Shown here one piece after another: positions 22,787 through 28,202 of a stretch of 28,202 nt of DNA. Under the pieces are notes generated by a model. The model was given only the letters and a program-made list of their open reading frames with translations. It had not been told where the DNA came from and made no database searches. Source of the DNA: an uncultured Peptococcaceae bacterium (GTDB lineage Bacteria > Bacillota > Peptococcia > Peptococcales > Peptococcaceae). Made by a program: the position numbers and the translations under genes. The DNA lies in assembly GCA_902492275.1 (NCBI GenBank), contig CABUKW010000021.1:1-28202 (forward strand), given 5' to 3'. How positions within the stretch are numbered: position 1 is the stretch's first letter; each line of letters begins with the position of its first letter.

Positions 22787-24889
22787 TTAGAAATTATCCA
22801 AACTCATTGCAGCATTATAGCCAGTAGCTACAGCGTATTCAATATCCTTCACTTTTGCACAATCACCGATAGTAGTAAAATCCAATGCACATTGGCTAAA
22901 TTTTTCGGCTTCAACAGCTTTGGCTTTCATACCAACAGCCATAACAACATTGTCTGCTGGAAACAGCTTTTCTTCACCAGTCTTTGTATCCTGAGCTTTT
23001 ACACCTTCCGAAGTAATTTCAATTACATTCATATTTGCATAATATTTTAATTGTGTATTTGGCTCAGTAATATTCAATGGATCTTCAGCATGGCAAATAT
23101 TCCAATTAAAGTGATCCATAAATGCCAGTCTTTCACCCATCATCATGGTGTTCAATATTCTATTTGCCTTTTCCAAAATAACGATTTTTTTGTCTTTATA
23201 CAGCTTCATCAATTGCATAGCAACTTCACAGCCAACCATATTCCCACCAATAATTACAATGGTATTACCTAACTCATCAATTTTGCGACCAGAAGTAATA
23301 TCCGTTGCTTCATACACGTTGTTATTATGCGCTCCAGGCAAATTCAGAATAATTGGCTCACTGCCAATAGCTACAATAACAGCATCTGGTCTTTCAGCAT
23401 ATACTAAATCTGGAGTAGCAGTAGTGTTCAAACGTAAATCAATCACACCTTTCGACACCTGATAATTGAGGTATTCTACATAGCTATGAAACCGTTTTTT
23501 GAACCATAGATGTTCGTATTCTTTAATTTGTCCACCAACACGATCAGTTTTTTCAAACAATATAACCTGATGACCTTGTTCCGCTGCAGTTAGAGCTGCC
23601 TGACATCCCGCAGGACCCGCACCAATGATGCACACTTTTTTGGTTCTGAGCGCTTTCTCCGGATTTTTCAAGCTTTCATTCCCAACACGTGGATTTACAG
23701 AACAATGGAATCTATGAACAACGATCCCGCGTGCAAACTGAATCATCTTATCGTTATCAGTATCATTACTTCTGCCAGTATTTGGATCCAAGCAATGGCC
23801 ACATTTGATACATGGACGGATTTCTTCTGGTTTGTTTGCACGCATCTTATTTACCAAGAATTCATCAGCTAAAGTTCCTCGACCAATCCCTACACGGTCG
23901 CAAATGCCTTCTGCAAATAAATTTTCCATGACTTCCGGATCGTCACAGGAGTGATGCAGTTCTAATAATGGTTTCGCACCCAACTCTTTCATACGTTTTG
24001 CCATATAACTCTGCTGCGCCTCCGGCAATAATCCATAACTCAAACCAGCCCAGCGAGCGTGTTTATCACTTCTCTGTTGATACTGTAGGTTCACAACGTC
24101 AATGTAATCTGCCATCGCATTGATAAATTCTACTGATTCTTCTAGGGATAGCCCTTTCGCTGCACGGTCGGCTGTATCTGGAAATACCATCATAAAATCC
24201 ATTGGAGATAGTTTATAGGTCAGAATGAAGTCTTCACCAACAGCTTCACGAACTTTTTTCACGACCATCAGTGGAAAACGCATCCTGTTTTCCAAAGAAG
24301 CACCGCCATATTCATCATTACGAGTATTTTCAAATGCAGAAATAAACGCTGCTAACAGCCAACTGCCGCCGTGAATCATCAAATGACGATAGCCTGCTAC
24401 CTTGAACAGTGCTGCAGTATTGGCAAATTCTTTAGCCGTCTTTTCCATATCTTCTACAGTCATGCCACAAACAACAACACCATCTGGACGAGTATAGGTA
24501 ACTGGTCCGCACAGTTGTGCGCCACGAGTACATTTTTCATCACCAAAAGGCCCTGCATGAAACAATTCGGCAGACGCGATCGCACCATATTCTTCAATCT
24601 GTTCACGAACATCTGCTAACGCGCGCGCATTGTAAATCCCATCATGCACATCAATGGACCATGGATGTGCTCTTGCAGCATAGTTATTTACTGGAATCTC
24701 TCCTAAACTAACAACACCAGCACCACTACGAGCACGTTCACGAATAAAATTCATATACATAGGGGAATTTGGCATGCCTTCTTTCCCAAGTTTCGGAGTA
24801 TGCATTGGAGCAACCGTTACTCTATTTTTAATACGGATGCCACGAATAACCTGTGCTTCAAATACATGCGGATACATTCTTTTAATCAT
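22787..24889 (-). CDS. Old-Yellow-Enzyme-type flavin/Fe-S ene-reductase (2,4-dienoyl-CoA reductase / enoate reductase-like)
   Basis: A 700-residue three-part oxidoreductase. Residues 1-350 form a TIM-barrel FMN domain (RIKNRVTVAPMHTP, IHGGSWLLAAFISAFENTR, NDEYGGASLENR). Cys360, 363, 366 and 396 are placed to bind [4Fe-4S]. An FAD-binding fold begins at CIIGAGPAGCQAA (420-432), with a second nucleotide-binding fold at VIIGGNMVGCE. The start is ATG 24889, with AAGGAG nine bases upstream; the 26 extra upstream codons are discarded. The Cys spacing C-x2-C-x2-C-x29-C differs from the usual C-x2-C-x3-C-x11-C, and HGGSW replaces the common HGAHGY, so a divergent subfamily or different substrate is likely. 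It probably reduces an activated C=C bond with NAD(P)H. The neighbouring importer suggests an exogenous unsaturated acid, perhaps as respiratory electron acceptor (inference). Confidence 0.9.
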   Translation of the reverse strand: MIKRMYPHVFEAQVIRGIRIKNRVTVAPMHTPKLGKEGMPNSPMYMNFIRERARSGAGVVSLGEIPVNNYAARAHPWSIDVHDGIYNARALADVREQIEEYGAIASAELFHAGPFGDEKCTRGAQLCGPVTYTRPDGVVVCGMTVEDMEKTAKEFANTAALFKVAGYRHLMIHGGSWLLAAFISAFENTRNDEYGGASLENRMRFPLMVVKKVREAVGEDFILTYKLSPMDFMMVFPDTADRAAKGLSLEESVEFINAMADYIDVVNLQYQQRSDKHARWAGLSYGLLPEAQQSYMAKRMKELGAKPLLELHHSCDDPEVMENLFAEGICDRVGIGRGTLADEFLVNKMRANKPEEIRPCIKCGHCLDPNTGRSNDTDNDKMIQFARGIVVHRFHCSVNPRVGNESLKNPEKALRTKKVCIIGAGPAGCQAALTAAEQGHQVILFEKTDRVGGQIKEYEHLWFKKRFHSYVEYLNYQVSKGVIDLRLNTTATPDLVYAERPDAVIVAIGSEPIILNLPGAHNNNVYEATDITSGRKIDELGNTIVIIGGNMVGCEVAMQLMKLYKDKKIVILEKANRILNTMMMGERLAFMDHFNWNICHAEDPLNITEPNTQLKYYANMNVIEITSEGVKAQDTKTGEEKLFPADNVVMAVGMKAKAVEAEKFSQCALDFTTIGDCAKVKDIEYAVATGYNAAMSLDNF

Positions 24890-25008
24890 ACTTTTACACT
24901 CCTTAAAGATTTTTATAAATAATACTTGATTATCTTTCTGCACCCTAAATAGCTTAGCGATCAACAAAAATTTTGCTTCGTGACTGCCTGCGTTCTGAGT
25001 ACAATATT

Positions 25009-25037
25009 ATTATATATTTATAAATTCCATAAGAGAA
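25009..25037 (-). promoter_or_regulatory. predicted activator-dependent promoter of the reductase-transporter operon
   Basis: On the minus strand TATAAT (25009-25014) lies 17 bases from a weak -35 TTCTCT (25032-25037). A weak -35 is typical of LysR-activated promoters. The predicted start is near 25002, leaving a leader of about 110 bases. Confidence 0.5.
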
Positions 25038-25058
25038 TGTATTATATGTCGTATTTAT

Positions 25059-25075
25059 GTACGGAAATATCGTAC
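25059..25075. promoter_or_regulatory. LysR-type regulator binding dyad
   Basis: The inverted repeat GTACG-N7-CGTAC is centred at 25067. That is about 65 bases upstream of the predicted reductase start, the usual recognition-site position. It is also immediately upstream of the -35 of the divergent regulator gene, so one site could serve activation and autoregulation. Confidence 0.6.
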
Positions 25076-25079
25076 TTTC

Positions 25080-25108
25080 TTTACTTTTACCTTAAAAAAT
25101 GCTATACT
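25080..25108 (+). promoter_or_regulatory. promoter of the LysR regulator gene
   Basis: TTTACT (25080-25085), a 17-base spacer and TATACT (25103-25108). The ribosome site AAAGGAG is about 15 bases before ATG 25158. Confidence 0.6.
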
Positions 25109-25157
25109 ATTTATACCTTTTTAAAGATTACTACGGCAAAGGAGCATGCCATAAGCT

Positions 25158-26060
25158 ATGAATATTGAACATTTGTTTTTGTTTATCAAAATTTGTGAAC
25201 TTGGTTCTCTTTCCAAAGTTTCAGAAATTTATCATATTCCCAAAACCACATTAAGTACCATGTTATCCAACATGGAAAAAGAATTGAACACCAAATTGCT
25301 CATTCGCAGTACACGTGGCGTCATACCAACCAACAAAGGATTAGTATTTTTGGAGGATGTCCAAACTATCTGCCATATCACAGAGGGCTGGAAAAATCTT
25401 TCTGATTCCAATACCCAAGATAACATTCGTTTGGCAATCATGTCTTCTCTTAACATCGAAGCAGCACGACATCTGTTTCAAAAAATAATAAAAAAATATC
25501 CCAATATACAACTTGATATTATCGTAGCCCGTTCTCAAAATTTGATTATGCAAACCTTCTTCGAAAAACTGTATTCTATAACATTTACATTATTAGTAGA
25601 TGAATATCAAATGTTACTTGAGAATTTCTCCAATCAATACCAAATCGAATGTTTATATCAAGAGCCTTTTCATCTGATCATAAGCAAAAATTCTACCCTA
25701 AGCAATAAAAGCTCTGTCCAAACCAAAGACCTAAAAAATTTAACATTAGTCATAAACGCAGGTAACGATATGCCCCACTCCATGCAACGGCATACTGCAT
25801 ATTTTAAAAATGTCATCCGTGTAGATGGTTTTCACCAAGCACTTGAAATCATTAAAAATGACTCAACTTGTGCAGGCCTATTTCAACCAATAACCGTACC
25901 CAACAACGATTTATATCAAACCATTCCTGTCACGGATTTAGAAGACATTGGTTTTTTTACATTAATCTATCCACCCAAAGATAAAATCAGCACTATAGAA
26001 CAATTAGTGGTAGATACGATTCGATATAACTATCTCATATTGTTAAAATCAAACGGTTGA
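25158..26060 (+). CDS. LysR-family transcriptional regulator of the reductase cassette
   Basis: A 300-residue regulator. The N-terminal winged helix-turn-helix (residues 1-60) shows the family pattern: FLFIKICELGSLSKVSEIYH, IPKTTLSTMLSNMEKELNTK, then LLIRSTRGVIPTNKG. A periplasmic-binding-protein-like effector domain follows from about 90. The sequence deviates from the common consensus (S-K-V-S where A-A is usual), so it belongs to a divergent branch. It is transcribed away from the reductase-transporter operon across a 268-base gap holding a GTACG-N7-CGTAC dyad. This divergent layout usually means it activates the neighbouring operon in response to the pathway substrate. Confidence 0.9.
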   Translation: MNIEHLFLFIKICELGSLSKVSEIYHIPKTTLSTMLSNMEKELNTKLLIRSTRGVIPTNKGLVFLEDVQTICHITEGWKNLSDSNTQDNIRLAIMSSLNIEAARHLFQKIIKKYPNIQLDIIVARSQNLIMQTFFEKLYSITFTLLVDEYQMLLENFSNQYQIECLYQEPFHLIISKNSTLSNKSSVQTKDLKNLTLVINAGNDMPHSMQRHTAYFKNVIRVDGFHQALEIIKNDSTCAGLFQPITVPNNDLYQTIPVTDLEDIGFFTLIYPPKDKISTIEQLVVDTIRYNYLILLKSNG

Positions 26061-26254
26061 CTACATACTATTTTTATTTGCATGAAAATATTTTTTAGCC
26101 TATGTACAGAAAACTGACCACCAGAATTTTTCCGGTAGAAGTTCCTATATTTTAACTCTGTTTTTTGCTGAACTATTTTTTGGCCAAAAATCTGCCATAG
26201 CAATGTTAAAATTCCCTGGCCGCCGTACAACAATCTACCAGCAGCCATAAAAAA
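26061..26254. other. gene-free junction between the LysR gene and rlmN terminator
   Basis: About 190 bases, AT-rich, with no ORF. A stretch near 26100-26122 (TGTACAGAAAACTGACCACC) recalls the termini of IS21-like insertion sequences, but only from memory. It may mark the right edge of the acquired cassette. Confidence 0.3.
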
Positions 26255-26463
26255 ATTCCACCCGCCCAACACGGTGTGGAATTTGCTTCTTCTTTTATTG
26301 TCCTCGCAGCGCCTTACCCCGCAATTGACCGCAGGCACCGTCGATATCGACGCCCTTTTCCTCCCGCACGCTGGCCTTTAATCCGGCCTGCTGCAACGCC
26401 TGCACAAAGGCTGCCACCTGCTTTTTGCTGGGACGGCTGAATTGGGCCGTATTGGCTACCGGA
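26245..26463. repeat. 219-bp direct repeat, copy B (within intact rlmN and its terminator)
   Basis: This is the partner of 20593-20811 in the same orientation, offset 5652 bases. It contains the last 56 codons (including the stop) of rlmN and the terminator hairpin. The pair brackets the reductase cassette. Confidence 0.92.
26255..26282 (-). terminator. Rho-independent terminator of rsmB-rlmN
   Basis: ATTCCAC with GTGGAAT (26255-26261 with 26276-26282), 14-base loop, followed on the minus strand by TTTTTTTATGG. It is 13 bases after the rlmN stop. Confidence 0.85.
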
Positions 26464-27362
26464 TTGACCGGAATGAGATTGAGGTGGCAATCCAGCCCTT
26501 GCAAAAGCTGCTGGAGCTGCCGCACATGCAGGGGCTGGTCGTTAAAGCCGGCAATGAGCGCATATTCAAAGGAAATGCGATTGTGGGTTTGCCGCTGATA
26601 GGCCCGACAGGCCGCCATCAGCTTTTCCAGCGGATACTGGCAGTTTACCGGCATCACCGCTGAGCGCTGTTCATCGTTGGGCGCATGGAGGGAAACGGCC
26701 AGCACCACATCCAAATGCTTCTGGGCCAATTCCCGCAGCTTGGGCACGATGCCGCAGGTGGAAACGGTTATGCGGCGAATGCCGATTTGCTGACCATGGG
26801 CGTCATTCAGCAGTCCAATCGCTTTCAACACATTGTCCAAATTGAGCAACGGCTCGCCCATGCCCATAAAAACCACGTTGCCCACTGGCAGCGCGTCACC
26901 TTCCTCCGCTAAGCTGTGATTGACTGCATAGACCTGGCTGACAATCTCTCCGGCGGTCAGGTTGCGTACAAAGCCGCCCTGCCCTGTAGCGCAGAAGGTG
27001 CAGCCCATGGCGCAGCCTACCTGACTGGAAATGCACAGCGTATTGCGCTGCTTGCTCTGATCGCCCCGATACCGCATCAGCACACATTCAATATAATTAC
27101 CGTCGGCCAGCGCAAACAGAAATTTTTCGGTGCCGTCCTGGGAAACCTGCTTGCGCTCCAAATTGCAAACGGTCAGTTGGCACTGCTGCTCTAGCTGTTC
27201 TAAGACCTGTTTACCCAAATTATGCATCTGACTGATTTGCTGCACCTGTTTCTGATGCACCCAGTTAAATATCTGTTTGGCGCGAAAAGCGGGCTGTTTT
27301 AGCTGCTGCAACAGCGCCGTCATTTCCGCCAAATCCATGGCCCGCAAATCCTTCTTTTCCAT
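26295..27362 (-). CDS. rlmN: dual-specificity 23S rRNA/tRNA adenine-C2 methyltransferase (radical SAM)
   Basis: A 355-residue radical-SAM enzyme methylating C2 of A2503 in 23S rRNA and A37 of some tRNAs. The cluster motif C-x3-C-x2-C is at Cys117, 121 and 124 (VGCAMGCTFCATG). MGMGEPLLNLDNV, ISFEYALIAGFND and the methyl-cysteine in VDIDGAC (Cys344) are all present, so it should be functional. The start is ATG 27362, with AAGGAGG seven bases upstream. The start overlaps the rsmB stop by one base (TGATG), so the two are translationally coupled. Its 3' end is the sequence duplicated at 20593-20811. Confidence 0.96.
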   Translation of the reverse strand: MEKKDLRAMDLAEMTALLQQLKQPAFRAKQIFNWVHQKQVQQISQMHNLGKQVLEQLEQQCQLTVCNLERKQVSQDGTEKFLFALADGNYIECVLMRYRGDQSKQRNTLCISSQVGCAMGCTFCATGQGGFVRNLTAGEIVSQVYAVNHSLAEEGDALPVGNVVFMGMGEPLLNLDNVLKAIGLLNDAHGQQIGIRRITVSTCGIVPKLRELAQKHLDVVLAVSLHAPNDEQRSAVMPVNCQYPLEKLMAACRAYQRQTHNRISFEYALIAGFNDQPLHVRQLQQLLQGLDCHLNLIPVNPVANTAQFSRPSKKQVAAFVQALQQAGLKASVREEKGVDIDGACGQLRGKALRGQ

Positions 27363-28202
27363 CACATAGCCTCCTTGCGCAGCATCCGCGCAATAAAAAA
27401 ACCATCCATATCATCCACAAAAGGCAAAAACTGCACATAGCCCGTTTCCGCCTTCTCCACCTGAAGCCAGCAATCGTTTAGCGTTTCATCCAGCATAAAT
27501 TGGGGATGCTGCTCCAAAAACTGCCGCACCATCTGGATATTTTCCTCCGGCGTGATGGTGCAGGTGCTATAGATTAACGTACCGCCCGGCGCCACCAATT
27601 GGGCCGCCTGCTCCAAAATCTGCCGCTGAACCTGACATAAACCAGCAATATCGGCCGCTTCCTTAGACCAACGGGCGTCGGCCCGCCGTCCCAGCACGCC
27701 CAAGCCGGAGCAGGGCACGTCGCACAGCACAACGTCGAAGGGCTGCTGCCACCGTTGGGTTAAACAGGTACCGTCCTGCAAAAACAGCTCCACGTTGTGA
27801 ATCCCCAGCCGCTGGCAATTCTCGGCAATGAGTTCCAAACGGTGCTGATGGATGTCGCAGGCATAAATCTGCCCTCTGTTCTTCATCAGCTGAGCCATGT
27901 GGGTAGTTTTGCCGCCTGGCGCGCTGCACACATCCAGCACCCGCTGCCCTGGTGCCGGTTCCGCCGCCAACGCTACCAGCATGGAGCTTTCGTCCTGCAC
28001 AGTAAACAAGCCCTGCTGAAAAGCGGCCAACTGATGCAAATCGACCGCTGTTTCCAGCTTCAAGCCTTCCGGCGTATAACGGCTTTCGCTGACTGCTAGG
28101 CCAGCCTGCTCCAACTGGGCTTTTAAATCGCTGCGGGATATTTTTAACGTATTGGTGCGAATCCACAGCGGCGCCGGCCGATTATACCAGGCGCAAAGCT
28201 AC
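27362..28202 (-). CDS. rsmB: 16S rRNA (cytosine-967-C5)-methyltransferase RsmB, C-terminal catalytic half, 5' side beyond window and possibly interrupted
   Basis: The SAM-dependent m5C methyltransferase domain is complete: SAM motif VLDVCSAPGGKTTHM, D-binding YACDIHQHRLELI, motif IV DVPCSGLGVLG, and the catalytic Cys in IYSTCTITPEEN. The reading frame runs upstream of the first start-like codon (TTG 28114) through clear family sequence (NRPAPLWIRTNTLKISR). It then meets an in-frame TAG at 28199-28201, three bases from the edge. The NusB-like N-terminal half would lie outside. The stop could be a CAG-to-TAG nonsense change, or a one-base indel in the GCGCC at 28190-28194 could have moved the frame; the sequence beyond the window decides. 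The gene precedes rlmN with overlapping stop and start. Confidence 0.85.

Noticed and set aside
1..28202. CRISPR arrays, tRNA or rRNA genes, toxin-antitoxin pairs, phage genes
   Set aside because: No regularly spaced repeats, no cloverleaf or rRNA-like sequence and no recognisable proteins of these kinds were seen on either strand.

Overview
The window most likely comes from an anaerobic, endospore-forming Firmicute, plausibly a Negativicutes/Sporomusaceae-type bacterium. The evidence is an alpha/beta small acid-soluble spore protein with forespore-type promoter elements, a very large SLH-anchored surface protein, a low-GC Isc system led by an Rrf2/IscR regulator, three DASS-type anion transporters and a flavin/Fe-S reductase. 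Assignment below phylum is inference. Most genes lie on the minus strand. Only the apbE-eetA-eetB operon and one LysR regulator are on the plus strand.

Layout. (1) 1-3521, minus: a tight cluster of a zinc-ribbon protein, a YlmA-like ABC ATPase, a short-chain dehydrogenase, two adjacent unrecognised ORFs that read like one gene split by a frameshift, and a DASS transporter that is itself frameshifted and runs off the left edge. (2) 3655-5173: a second, intact DASS transporter with its own terminator. (3) 5426-10964: a giant secreted SLH protein of about 1800 residues, with a Tp47-like region and Shr/HID-like repeats. (4) 11440-13622, divergent: a near-ideal housekeeping promoter driving apbE (flavinyltransferase lipoprotein), an EetA-like NusG-II protein and an EetB-like Gx membrane protein, which is the membrane core of flavin-based extracellular electron transfer. 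(5) 13675-15184: an isochorismatase-fold hydrolase and trmO. (6) 15230-18956: iscR, metY, iscS and iscU. The iscR and metY promoters share a 12-nt motif that may be the IscR operator. (7) 18987-19581: a spore SASP gene and an unlisted 54-codon small gene, each with a sigma-G-like promoter. (8) 19655-20554: a TSUP (TauE/SafE) permease.

The right part holds the most striking structure. A 219-bp block comprising the 3' end and terminator of rlmN occurs twice: once in the complete rlmN (26245-26463) and once as an isolated fragment (20593-20811) joined to an apparent transposase remnant. Between the copies lies an AT-richer cassette. It contains a DASS transporter, a 700-residue Old-Yellow-Enzyme-type flavin/Fe-S reductase with atypical cysteine spacing, and a divergent LysR regulator with a dyad at the classical -65 position. 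I read this as a horizontally acquired uptake-and-reduction cassette for an unsaturated organic anion, placed at the 3' end of rlmN. The substrate is unknown.

The window ends in rlmN and the C-terminal methyltransferase half of rsmB, which carries an in-frame TAG at the very edge. Three apparent reading-frame breaks (both ends and 0.9 kb) could be real decay or assembly errors; raw reads would decide.
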